A stretch of 64,000 bases of DNA from JAFGDI01 sp963662515 (GTDB taxonomy: Bacteria > Planctomycetota > Phycisphaerae > Sedimentisphaerales > SM23-30). The stretch spans positions 2,852,001 through 2,916,000 of the forward strand of contig OY759675.1 of assembly GCA_963662515.1 (NCBI GenBank), in the 5' to 3' direction. Position numbers and translations under genes: made by a program. The notes under the pieces were generated by a model. That model worked only from the letters and a program-made list of their open reading frames with translations, was not told where the DNA came from and searched no databases. Shown here piece by piece: positions 1 to 10,324 of this stretch (position 1 is its first letter; every line of letters starts with the position of its first letter).

Positions 1-3000
1 TGCTGCACTGTCAAGCACAACTCCGGCAGAATAAGCTATCTTATCATAACCATCATTAGCATTATCTGCATCACCTTCTAATACCAGACTGCCGGTGTCA
101 GTCGTTATGTTCTGCTCTATATCTATGCCATAATCTGACTCTACTGTCAATGAGTTAAATACTGAAGCATTATTCACAAAACTGACTAAACCGGTACTGT
201 CTATCGTTAACAAAACTATACCAGCACTGTCAGCGTTAGCTATATTATCTACATCTACAGCTCCACCGGTTATCAGCTCAGTATGGGCCGCTGTCATACG
301 ACTTAGCTCATCCTTACTTATATTCAGACCGCCGGCCATCGCTGTATCGCCCAGACCCATTCCATCATTATGGCTCTCGGTTATTGTCAGCTTACCTGTT
401 CCGGCATCAAGGGCATAATCATTTTGCATAACCAGATCAGCGGCGGTTATCGTCAGATCATTATCATTGGTTACTATACTCTTACCCGCCCCGGTTACGG
501 TCAAACTACCAGTTCCATCACCATTACTATCAGCATTTATAACTACCGACTCACCAAGTGGATTGTCTGTGTCAGCATCAGCCTCAATATTGTTATTAAC
601 TGTAATACCACTTTTTGCCGTCAATGTTATCGACTTATCCGATGATATAGCACTATTAACCGTCACTGTACCATTAACCGACTGAAGCTCTATCGAACCA
701 CTATTGCCAAAATCGCCATTGACTGTCAGGTCTCCACTAACTGTCGCTCTTAATGCCAAATCCTCTACATTGGTAAGCACTCCGGCACCAAAAGTAACGC
801 TGTTAGCAGTTATATCAACATCGTGACCATCAGCATTTACTGAAGCCAGGGCCTTTATCGTCAGGTCACCTGTACCATCTGTATTACTATCTGCGTCAAG
901 TACCAGATCACCACCAGCAGTAAGCGAATTATCAATATTTATGCCTGACAATGCTGTTACGGTAAAGGCCCCCACTGCATTAATCTCGCCATCAGCCACT
1001 GCTGCAGATGCTTGTAACAAGATCGTATCTGCTGAAGTAATTTCCACCCCAGCACCTACTGTTATGGTATCAGCTCCGCCACCGTTAGCATTAGTATCAG
1101 CATAAAAATTCAATAAACCATCATCGGTTGTGACATCAGCATTCAATGATATAATACCATCTGCTTCACTGACCAGCTCATGAAATGTTGACTCGGTAGT
1201 TATAAACTCTATATTGCCACCAGTATCAAGGGTTACCCTGCCTGAAATATAGTCACTATTAGCGGCACTTATACCATCTACCCGGATAGTACCATTTGTC
1301 ACAAACTCAATATTTGCCGCCTTCAACTGACCAAATTCCGCATCTGTAAGGTTCAAACCGTTAGCAACTGCCGTTCCGCCCAGACCTATACCGCTATTAT
1401 CAGAATCAGTTATAGTTATATCGCCAGCTCCGGCGTTAATATTACGGGCAGGCAGTGTCGTTCCACCTGCTAATACCATATCATTTGCGGTTATAAATAT
1501 ATCATTATCAGATGAAACCAGAGTTTTACCTGAAGCTACCGTAAGGGTACCCAGATTATCATTAGCATCACTATCGGCATTAACGGTTATAACGCCACCA
1601 GCAGTTACACTTTCATTAAGCGTTATACCATCCAGTGCCTGGATTGTCAGGTCACTTTGAAAACTACTGGCTGAACCACTAAAGGTTATACTGCGTATAT
1701 TGCGGCCTGATATTATCTCTACCGGACCACTAATATTAGCCGTTGCAGTTAATCCATTAACGGTAATATTTTCTGCTGTCGAACCACCAAATGTTACTGT
1801 GCCGCTACTGTATAGCTTATCAAATTCAGCATCAGTTATATCTAATGCACCACTGGCTGTGCCGCCCAGTCCCATATTGCTGTTAGCATAAGGACGAATA
1901 GTTATATTTCCGGCATCAGTATCAAGAGCTGTGCCATTTATGTCAAGATCGCCAGCCTCTATCAATAATGCCTTATTGGTACTTACCCCATAATTAGTTG
2001 TCAATGAATCTTCCAGGGCTATATTACCGGCTGCACGCAATGTAAGTGCCCCATCTGCCAGTAATTTCCCACTTACTGCCGAAAGAGTCATATCACCCGA
2101 ACTGACCGCCAGCGTTACGCCATCGGCTATATATATATAATCACGACTATTCCCTTCGCCAGCACCATCAGTATCACCATCAATTACCAGATCGCCGCTC
2201 TGCACAGTTAAATTAACTGCCATACTGACACCATCATCAGCATTTACTGTAACATTATTGGCAAAGATAGAATCTGATACCGTAAAATTAACCTGACTGT
2301 TATCACTGTCAGCATCTAATATCAGATCGCCGGTTATATTGTTCGTACTGCCAGTAAGTATTCCAGACACTGTTATATCTTCATCTGCAACAGTCTCAAT
2401 GGTAAGCCCACCTGAACTGGTAATCAACGCCAGCTCTGCACTGGATATATCCATCCCTGCATCAGCCGTACCCAGCCCAAATCCACCTCCATCGGCAGTT
2501 CTCAGTCGAATAGCACCACTGCCGCTATTCAAAGCACCAGTCAATGCTATATCATCCGCTATAATATCAAAGTCATTATTATCTGCTGTGGCTGTCCAGC
2601 CGGCACCTGCTATCGATATCGTCCCATCTATATCGATAAATATGTCACCATTAATTGTACTGCTGCTTACACCAGATACACCCAGGTCTGTCACTACACC
2701 CATACCCAGATAAAGATCCTGACATACTATTGTATCAAGCTCTGCATCAGTAAGAGAAAACGCTCCTGCACCAATACCAAGCCCCATGCTTATCGCCGTT
2801 GATGGAGTTATACGAATATTGGCAGTTCCAGAGTCAAAACCGCCGCCGCCACTTATCGCCATATCATCTGCTACTATTTCGATCAGATTGTCATTGCTGT
2901 CAACCAGGCCTGTTACCGTTAATGTGCCGCCAACAGTATCATTATCCCGGTCTGAGTCTAGTGTGATCTGACCAGAAACCGTCAGATCATCCTCTATACT

Positions 3001-6000
3001 TATACCATCATCAGCATATACTGTCAGGGCTCCACTATCACTTATGCCATCTGTTGTTGCTGCCAGGGTTATCGAACCATTTACCGATGTTAGTGTACGA
3101 CCGCCAGTCAAAACAATACCATCACTACCAATATCATTGGTATTATCCCAATCACCATCGAGGCTCATATTACCATTAGTTGTTGTAAGGTCAACCGAAC
3201 TGGATATACCCCTGTCTGCACTTACCGTCAGAGCTGTGAATTTACTGGCGGAACCGCTAAAGGCTACTTTTCCACCATTATTTGAGGCATCTATAGTTAC
3301 CAGACCACTTATTCCTGCCAGATTACTGTCTGTGGTCATACCATCAACTGTTACCTGAGCGGCTGTGCCCTGTATGGTCAGACCTCCTGTCTGGCCGGTT
3401 ATCCGGGTTAACTCCGCAGAATCAAGCTGGTAATTACCCGCTCCATCTGCAAGGCCAACCGAACCGCCATCCGATACCTCAAAGGTTAACAAGCCTGCAC
3501 CACCAGCTATACTTCCAGCCAGATTCAGATTGTCGCCAATAATGGTAAGCGTGTTTCCATTGGTCGTTATTGCCTTACCTGCAAGAAGTGTAAATGTACC
3601 ATTATTATCACCAGCATCAACATCTGCATCAATGACCGTCGCTCCTCCCAGAGAAACATTGCCATTGAATGTTATACCATCATCTGCGCTTATATCAGTT
3701 GCACCACCGCCAGTAAGATCACTGCTGAATGTTACTGTAGAATTATTTGAAATAACCGTCAAGTCACTGGCTGCCACAAATTTATCAGAAATTGAAACTG
3801 CCCCATTTGCCTCAAGACCAGTATCACCTGCCGATGTTATACCATCGTTAGTTGCCGTCAATGTCAATGTCGTATTAGCATCAAGCCCGGCAGTACCAAT
3901 AAAGGCAATAGTATCTGTTGTATCTGCTGAGTTATCGACATTACCATCTATCAATATCGAACCAACTGTTGTCGTTACAACCACCCCATTTATCTCAACA
4001 CCATCATCAGCCTGAATCTCCAGCGTATTGAAATCTGAATGGCCTGTAGCAAGAGTAACCTTACCAGCAGCATCAACCAAAAAAGTACCGCTTACATTAC
4101 CACCGCCCGCCGTAACGCCATTTACCGTTACATTTGATGGTGCATAAATGGTCAGACCTGTCGCAGTTATACGATCAAGCTCACTGTCAGCCAGCGTCAT
4201 TGTCCCACCTGTAGCTCCCAGGCCAATAGTACCTGCCGCCTGACTCTGGGTTATAGACATACTTGTTGAACCGCTATCAAGGCCACCTGTAGCATTAATA
4301 TCAATATCGCCGGCTGTTATTGCTATGACAGTATCTGTACTATCAATTATCGCTCCGGCTCCTACAGTCAGTAAACCACCATTATCATCACTGTCAGAAT
4401 CTATGGTTATTGCCCCAACAGTGGTTATATCATCATTAACAGTTAGTCCATCTCTGGCTGTAATATTCAGCGTGCCATCCGAGGTTATTGCCGAATTGAT
4501 AACAACATTACCAGCCGTCCCCGTTGATATAAGAACCATATTGCCTGTCACATCAGTCGGATCAGCCCCTATCGTCAGGCTGGTAGTATTGGCATTTCCA
4601 ACGGTAAGAATGCCACTGGTATTCAGATAACCAACTTCCGCAACAGAAAGTGTCATATCACCACCTACACCACCTAGTACTACTGTCTGTCCGCCCGTCT
4701 CAGATGGCAATATGCTTATTCCGCCAGTTCCGGCAGTAAGTTCTCCGCCCAGCTCAACATCTCCTGCCGTTATGGTTATAAGACTGTCAACAGTACTTAC
4801 CGTCGAACCTGTCGTAAAAGTGCCTGTACCATCATCGTCAGTATCGGCATCAACAGTTAAGGCACCGGCGCCACTGGCAGCATAAGCATCAGATAAAGTT
4901 ACTCCATTTACAGCATTCAGGGTAAGAGCTCCGGCTGCATCTATTCCGCCGGTAGTTGCAGATAAAGTGATAGAATCAGCAGAAGTAAAGGTAAGACCAT
5001 TGGCTATTACCAGATCATCATGTGAATTACCATCATCTGCGTTATTTGAATCACCTTCTAATACCAGATCACCAACATCAGTAGTAATATTCTGGTCAAT
5101 GGTTATACCATCTGACGCACTCGCTGACAGGGAATCAACTTGTACTGCCCCTGTATCTATTATTACCCGAGAATCAGCACCTGTTGCTATCAGAGTTATA
5201 GCACCAACATTTGCACCATCGGCATCACTTATACCACTGACATATATATCATCGTCTGCAAGAACCGTAGCAGTCAGACCTCCTGCAGTTATACGACTAA
5301 GCTCAGAATCTGATACATTAAATTCCTGACTACTATCGCCTAAACATAAATCTGTACCTGCCGCCATGGTGTTCAAGGATAGCAGACCGGTTCCTGCATT
5401 GATCACACCTGTGGCACTCATGTCGAGGTCGTCTGCACTTATCGTTATGGCCTTATCTGTCGTTGACAGTGTAGCACCATCATTAACCGTAAAGGTCCCA
5501 TCCGTTTCAAAAGTCAGTATCTTTGTTCCTGCCGACAGATTACCATCTACAATTATTGATGAATATTGAGCACTGGACACGCCGCCAAATATAACTTCGG
5601 TTGCTGACATACGGTCCAGTTCATCATCAGATATACCAAAAATGCTTAAACCGCCACCTACATAAAGCGTAGTTGCGCTCTGAGTACCAAAACTGATATC
5701 ACCAGTGCCGGCGTTGAGTGTTGCGTCATCTTCCAATATAAGGTTCATACCTGTTATATTAATGTCAGAATCAGTAGTTGACATACTAAGACCGTTATTG
5801 AGCGTAAATACACCACTGCCATTGCCATCATTATCAGCATAAATATTAAATCCTCCCGGGGCCGACTGACTGGCTGTGAAGGTAATATTTCCATTGGCTC
5901 GCAGTGTTAAGGCACCTGTAACTGATATACTGCCAAGTGAAAAGTCAGTTGCAGTGGCCATGCCGGCATTAACACCCGTAAAGGTTATCAACTCAAGACC

Positions 6001-9000
6001 ACCATCAGTATTTGGGTTCAGCGTTAAGGCCCCTACATCAGTTGCCAACATAACATTATCAATGTCTATTCCATCGGTTGCATTTACGGTAAGGGTATTA
6101 AATGTTGAATTTGCCCCGTTAAAGACAACCTTATAAGTATCACCTGTTGCCGACAGGGTCAGAAGACCATCAATATTGTCAGAACTAGCCGCACTGACAT
6201 TATCAACAACTATATCACCTGCCGCCGTCACAAAACTGAGTGGACCAGTGCCAGATAAAGCCAGAAGATCATCCTGGCTGACTACCATAGTCCCGCCGTT
6301 ATCATCACCCACATCGATCGAGCCGCTACCTGTCACTGTTACAGAATTTGCTCCATAATTCAAGGTCGCATCTATTTCCAGATCAGCCGCATTAATCGCC
6401 AGATTGCCGCCCAGCGTAGTTTCATTCAGAGTAACCAAATCCGCCGAAGTGAGCGTCACATTGCCACTGGTAGTTATTGCCGTATCTGGTGCAGCAGTAT
6501 TACCATCCAGACTCATTCCCCCAACAGTCGTGGTCAGAGTTATACCATTATTGATCTCAATACCATCATCTGCCTCAACAACCAGAGTCCGGAATGTACT
6601 GTCATTTGTCTGGAATATCACCTTCTGACTGGAATCCAGAGTTACCGTACCACTTATATTGGCACTATTTGCAGCTGTAACATTATTGACATATATATGC
6701 TGATTTGTACCAGCATTAATCTCCAGATTCGCAGCCGTTATCAGCTCCAGCTCTGCACCATCTATACTCATATTGCCGCCGGCTGTACCCAGATACACAG
6801 GCACTCCTACTGCACTTATCAGCACATCGCCCGTTGCACTAACCGCCTGACTTATCGCCAGATCATTTCCTGATATTGTCAGATTATTTACAAAACTTGA
6901 GCCGCCCCCGCTAAAGGTCACACCTGCCGCTGAGTCCAGCCATACGGTGCCGCTGATATTCGCCGGGGTTATTGTATCTGCGGTAATGGCACTATTAGTG
7001 TCAAATCTTACCGTTCCAGAACTGGTTATCTTATCCAGCTCGACATCGGTCAAAGTCATTCCACCAACGGCACTACCCAGCCCTATTGTCCCATTATCAT
7101 CGGGCAGTATGGTTATATTATATGCCCCTGAATTAAGACTGCCATTAAGTGTTATATCATCTGCATTGATAGTCATCGCTCTGGCTGTTACTACATCACC
7201 AGTCACCGTAAGATGACCACCGGTATCAAGATCAAATAAACCGCCAATGTTACTAGTCGCCAGATCAATTGCATTACTACCATTATCAAAATAGACATTG
7301 CCAGTTGTACCACCTGTAGTAAAAGCAACTGCTCCGGTTATGTTATTAAGCGAATTATTCAGATCGATCGTCTGATTATTCGTACTGGCCGTAAATGTTC
7401 CAGTTCCTGAAACTGTCAGCGTACCGGCATTTGATATACCACCAGTATCACTTACAACCGTCAGATTACCATCAACGGTACTCGCCGCCAGTGACACTGC
7501 CGCTGCTTCTTTCCAGGAAACATGACCGGCAGTATTATTCGTTGTGAACGCAACTGTACCACCCACAGCATTGCTCTGAGTGTTAAGCGTTATGACCTTA
7601 TCATTGGCACTGGTAGTAAATGAAGCATCTCCGCCTGCGGTAATCACTCCAGTTTGTACTATTGTACCTGTACTACTGCGTATTGTAAGATCATCGCCTA
7701 CATTGACCGTTCCCAGATCAACATTGCCGTTTTCATACCAGGTTGCCGTACCAGTGCCCAGCGTAGCCAGTGATACTGTACCACTTACATTATTGCTGGT
7801 ACTATCCAATACAATACCACCGCCAGACACATCAGCTGTTACTGAAATATTGCCTGTAACTGTCACTGCACTTGCCTGTGATACACTGCCACCTGATACC
7901 ACTGCCAGATTACCAGTATAACTCGTCGCTGCATTAAATCTGAAATCAGACGCAGTATCAAGAGTAACTGTCCCTGTGGCTACTATCCTGTCTAACTCAG
8001 CATCTGTTATCCTGAAATCATATACAGCATTTGTTATTGCCATTGATCTGCTATCAGAGGCCGTTATAGTTATATTTCCATTAGCCGTACTGATCTTGGT
8101 AGCATCGGTATTATTAAATACCAGATCAGACGCTGTTATCGATATATTACCATTGGTACTGCTTATTGTATCGTCAGCTGCGTCCAGCGTCAGCGTTCCT
8201 GTGCCATCATCATCATAATCTGCATTAATTACAAGGTCTTTGCCAACAGCCAAAAATGAGTTTAGCGTAACATCGTCATCAGCCAGAATCTCAACCTTAG
8301 GCGTTGTTATCGTATTGCTATATGTATTGGTTGATCTGATAAAACCATTTGACATAAACCGTACTGTGCCGGTAACACCTGCTATATCGCTAACATCCTC
8401 CAACTCCATCGAAGTGGTATAGACACTATCACCCAGAGTAAGAATGCCAGAGGTAAATATCCTGTTAAGCTCAGCATTACTGACATCCAAACCGCCGTCA
8501 AAAAAACCTATATCCATTATTGATGCTGTCTTAGGATATATATGAACATTTCCAGTACCGGCATTTAGCTGATTAGTAATATCAATATCCAATGCACTTA
8601 TCGTTATACTTCCACCATTGGTAACTATCGAATCTACATCAACTATTTCACTACTGATAACTATATTGCCGCCAGCTGTCTGAATATTGCCAGGTCCTGT
8701 CGAAACTATACCATACGAACCTGAAAAATCTGTATCAAAGAAATCGCTGGCAGCGTTATTATTCCCATCTACTAAGAATGATACCGTTGTGCCTGCTGTG
8801 GCCTGCAAATCCAATAAATTCCCCACCAAATTGTATATACCAATACCAGAATTAGCTGATATTGTTATATTATTCTCACTTGTTATACTTTCCAGCTTTG
8901 CCTGACTTATTGTCCAGATCGAACCCGGACTTTCATTCTCTGTGATTATATAATCAATATCTAACCTGCCATCATTGGCACCTCCACCACCGCTGATACC

Positions 9001-10293
9001 TACATATTCCGGATCCAGTAATAATTCTCCCGTCTGCCCATTAGTTGCAGTTGTATCTACCCAACCATCAAAGTTCAGATTCTTCTTCCCTGATACCTCA
9101 ACCAAACCACCATCACCACTCTGACTGCCACCCCTTGCTGATATATCGCCCTCATAATGCGTATAATCATCCGCCCAGATAATAACTTTACCGCCGTCAC
9201 CATTATCCAGAGCATCGGCATTGATCGTCGCGTCTTCATCTACCACCGTCCGCACGGAATTTTGCACCTGGCCCTTACCCTGATAGTCACCACCCACCAG
9301 CACTTCACCTCCGCCATTAGTACCAGTGGCATCTAAATCCGCTCCTAACAGACCGACTCGCTCGCCCAGAATCTCTACTTTGCCGCCCGTATTGTTTTCT
9401 CCCTTACTGGCAACATCAATAGTGCCGCAAACCACTGTCATCCCCTTTTCGCCAGATTCCAGCTTCACAGTACTACCGCTTATACTACCGCTATTACTAA
9501 CCCCCATTGCCAGAGAGTACATATCACCCGAAACCAGCGAAACTTCGCCCTTGCCAGCATTGATAACACCGGTATTATCGACCCTTGCCTGCTGACTCTC
9601 ACCCGTTTGGCTCAGTGAGCCAACCTGAACCATTATATGGCTGCCCTGACGGGTTATATATACATCATCGCCTACTGCTAAGGTTATAAGACCATCCTGC
9701 GAAATTATTTCGCCATTATTTGCCACATACTGGCCGACCAGAGCCACCGTCTGGGCCATTATCCGGCCATCGTTCACTATCTCGCCGCTGACCTGACTGA
9801 AATGGTCATTCCCCGCTATAAACTCGCTATCAGTTATACTGCCCGCCGCGGCGTACAGCTCGCCAACATCTACCAGCGAACCATTGGTGAAATATATACC
9901 AGCCGGATTTACTATATATACCTGACCATTGGCCAACAGCCGGCCTGCTATTGTCGTCGGATCATCGCCCTGTATCCGGTTAAGTACCCGGCTGCTCTCG
10001 GTCGGCTGTATGAACCGTACCGTCTCATCTGAACCTATATTAAAACTATCGTAATTAATTATGGAATTATGCGAAGCCGTTATCTCTGTCAGATTACCAT
10101 TACGCTCAAATGAAACATCACCTGCTACTACCTGTTCACCCTGCGGACCGGCATATGACCACGATGGCATCAAACCCAGCCATCCTGCCAGCATGATCAT
10201 GCTTATATGTCTGAACCAGGTCATTTCCGCCAGGCGACGCTGACGCAATGCCTTTTCCACATAACTCAGCTTTTGTCTTCTATACTTTCTCAT
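1..10293 (-). CDS. Giant TpsA-type filamentous-haemagglutinin-like exoprotein (5' part; runs off left edge)
   Basis: The frame starts with ATG at 10293 and is in frame at base 1. I saw no stop in the stretches I translated, giving at least 3431 codons with the C-terminus outside the window. Residues 1-48 are an extended, Arg/Lys-rich signal sequence with a hydrophobic core ending S-Y-A-G. A two-partner-secretion domain follows, with NGQVYIVNPAGI at about 122-133, the NPxGI signature TpsB partners recognise. The rest is Asp/Gly/Asn/Thr-rich beta-helix-like sequence. A module recurs at irregular spacing: D-x-D-x-x-x-GLG-x-(T/S)A-x-GG-(L/M)-x-(L/I)-(T/S)-D-x-E-(L/F), then a strand-rich stretch and a (V/L)L-(D/E)-(G/A)-D-(S/A)-(D/N) stretch. 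It is seen near 350, 1375, 1865, 2470, 4215 and 7075, among others. The gene lies 31 bp downstream of its transporter gene. Likely role: secreted or surface-bound adhesin or matrix protein. No substrate can be named. Confidence 0.85.
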   Translation of the reverse strand, partial: MRKYRRQKLSYVEKALRQRRLAEMTWFRHISMIMLAGWLGLMPSWSYAGPQGEQVVAGDVSFERNGNLTEITASHNSIINYDSFNIGSDETVRFIQPTESSRVLNRIQGDDPTTIAGRLLANGQVYIVNPAGIYFTNGSLVDVGELYAAAGSITDSEFIAGNDHFSQVSGEIVNDGRIMAQTVALVGQYVANNGEIISQDGLITLAVGDDVYITRQGSHIMVQVGSLSQTGESQQARVDNTGVINAGKGEVSLVSGDMYSLAMGVSNSGSISGSTVKLESGEKGMTVVCGTIDVASKGENNTGGKVEILGERVGLLGADLDATGTNGGGEVLVGGDYQGKGQVQNSVRTVVDEDATINADALDNGDGGKVIIWADDYTHYEGDISARGGSQSGDGGLVEVSGKKNLNFDGWVDTTATNGQTGELLLDPEYVGISGGGGANDGRLDIDYIITENESPGSIWTISQAKLESITSENNITISANSGIGIYNLVGNLLDLQATAGTTVSFLVDGNNNAASDFFDTDFSGSYGIVSTGPGNIQTAGGNIVISSEIVDVDSIVTNGGSITISALDIDITNQLNAGTGNVHIYPKTASIMDIGFFDGGLDVSNAELNRIFTSGILTLGDSVYTTSMELEDVSDIAGVTGTVRFMSNGFIRSTNTYSNTITTPKVEILADDDVTLNSFLAVGKDLVINADYDDDGTGTLTLDAADDTISSTNGNISITASDLVFNNTDATKISTANGNITITASDSRSMAITNAVYDFRITDAELDRIVATGTVTLDTASDFRFNAATSYTGNLAVVSGGSVSQASAVTVTGNISVTADVSGGGIVLDSTSNNVSGTVSLATLGTGTATWYENGNVDLGTVNVGDDLTIRSSTGTIVQTGVITAGGDASFTTSANDKVITLNTQSNAVGGTVAFTTNNTAGHVSWKEAAAVSLAASTVDGNLTVVSDTGGISNAGTLTVSGTGTFTASTNNQTIDLNNSLNNITGAVAFTTGGTTGNVYFDNGSNAIDLATSNIGGLFDLDTGGHLTVTGDVVTARAMTINADDITLNGSLNSGAYNITILPDDNGTIGLGSAVGGMTLTDVELDKITSSGTVRFDTNSAITADTITPANISGTVWLDSAAGVTFSGGGSSFVNNLTISGNDLAISQAVSATGDVLISAVGVPVYLGTAGGNMSIDGAELELITAANLEINAGTNQHIYVNNVTAANSANISGTVTLDSSQKVIFQTNDSTFRTLVVEADDGIEINNGITLTTTVGGMSLDGNTAAPDTAITTSGNVTLTSADLVTLNETTLGGNLAINAADLEIDATLNYGANSVTVTGSGSIDVGDDNGGTMVVSQDDLLALSGTGPLSFVTAAGDIVVDNVSAASSDNIDGLLTLSATGDTYKVVFNGANSTFNTLTVNATDGIDIDNVMLATDVGALTLNPNTDGGLELITFTGVNAGMATATDFSLGSISVTGALTLRANGNITFTASQSAPGGFNIYADNDGNGSGVFTLNNGLSMSTTDSDINITGMNLILEDDATLNAGTGDISFGTQSATTLYVGGGLSIFGISDDELDRMSATEVIFGGVSSAQYSSIIVDGNLSAGTKILTFETDGTFTVNDGATLSTTDKAITISADDLDMSATGVINAGTGLLSLNTMAAGTDLCLGDSSQEFNVSDSELSRITAGGLTATVLADDDIYVSGISDADGANVGAITLIATGADSRVIIDTGAVQVDSLSASASDGITIDQNITTDVGDLVLEGDSNNADDGNSHDDLVIANGLTFTSADSITLSATTGGIDAAGALTLNAVNGVTLSDAYAASGAGALTVDADTDDDGTGTFTTGSTVSTVDSLITITAGDVELGGELTAGTGGISILPSETGGQTVVLGGVGGDMTLSVAEVGYLNTSGILTVGNANTTSLTIGADPTDVTGNMVLISTGTAGNVVINSAITSDGTLNITARDGLTVNDDITTVGAITIDSDSDDNGGLLTVGAGAIIDSTDTVIAITAGDIDINATGGLDSGSTSMSITQSQAAGTIGLGATGGTMTLADSELDRITATGLTIYAPSNVTVNGVTAGGGNVSGTFLVDAAGKVTLATGHSDFNTLEIQADDGVEINGVVVTTTVGSILIDGNVDNSADTTDTIAFIGTAGLDANTTLTLTATNDGITSAGDTGLEANGAVSISDKFVAASDLTVISNNSTVTFSSDLTGGGATDISADDGITFNGNVSLGGATVIDADVDAGDNNGTFTLLAGKAITTNGNTLTIIGDNLNLAGSIAGGAGLLTFEVSDGGSVGLADGAGNYQLDSAELTRITGQTGGLTIQGTAAQVTVDGMTTDSNLAGISGLVTIDASNNGGKVAFSGSASKFTALTVSADRGISSSVDLTTTNGNMSLDGDWDNTNDIGSDGIVLTGGRTLTSVNGSITLAATTDGISDSGALTVYADDGISIEDDLTVSGQITLDSDRDNDTVGGTLTVTGLVDSNDNLIEIVADDMAISGGGGFDSGTANIRITPSTAISMGLGIGAGAFSLTDAELDTIVCQDLYLGMGVVTDLGVSGVSSSTINGDIFIDIDGTISIAGAGWTATADNNDFDIIADDIALTGALNSGSGAIRLRTADGGGFGLGTADAGMDISSAELALITSSGGLTIETVADEDITVSGILTGSTNNITGDLILDADSDNSQVNFTVSDSIFANNVTVNADDGVSMAVNLTVQSGDLVIDGDTDGAGEGNSRDYIYIADGVTLAVSSGDMTLSAVSGKLLADGALTLRAAGNIALEDSLTTNYGVSTNKALLIEAGDLDINGTALDTDAGNITIRPYANSNMGLGGTASGALDITDAEFDKLYSSGTVTFGGSTAENITVNGLTATANISGPVEIISGRNIRSITFSGSASSFQSDLTIQALDGITLNESVTAGGVITVNADSDANDNLGTLTVASGKTLVSSDNDIFITANDMVLAGGTTLPARNINAGAGDITITDSDNSGIGLGGTAVANGLNLTDAEFGQLKAANIEFVTNGTIRVDGISAANSDYISGRVTLDTGGNIEFITTESTFHELVSEADGIISLNADVTTDDGLLNFYADTNANGGGADTITVGAGVEITSADTILLQASAAVADGEINAVGAFTVTALSGINIDNSLTAGGDLVLDADSNTDGTGDLTIKALASVNADGHDVDITANSVTFGAGVLTNVEDLALRATVSGDLTVNGDFGNSGSIELQSVNGTVTVNSAISSDKSITLTAKSGITVNNNIEADADTDNPLGESVVINADSNGDGTGSLTVTGAGKSIVTNDNDLTITAADLVMQNDYALDAGTGKLTITESHNDGMGLGDTAMAGGLNISKDELSRMTAAHTELITGGAVDVDNIANADSAGIVLLTIDSTGLVSFVNNASVFNSLTVESDYGIDIEQNITTDTGSLVLEGDADNANDGYDKIAYSAGVVLDSAA

Positions 10294-10324
10294 TACTCTG
10301 GTCCATATTCTCTACTGTATTCTC

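Noticed and set aside
370..9600. Series of plus-strand open frames of 60-160 codons over the first 10 kb
   Set aside because: All are antisense to the TpsA frame, share the repetitive Ser/Val/Pro/Thr composition of its reverse complement and have no ribosome-binding sites.
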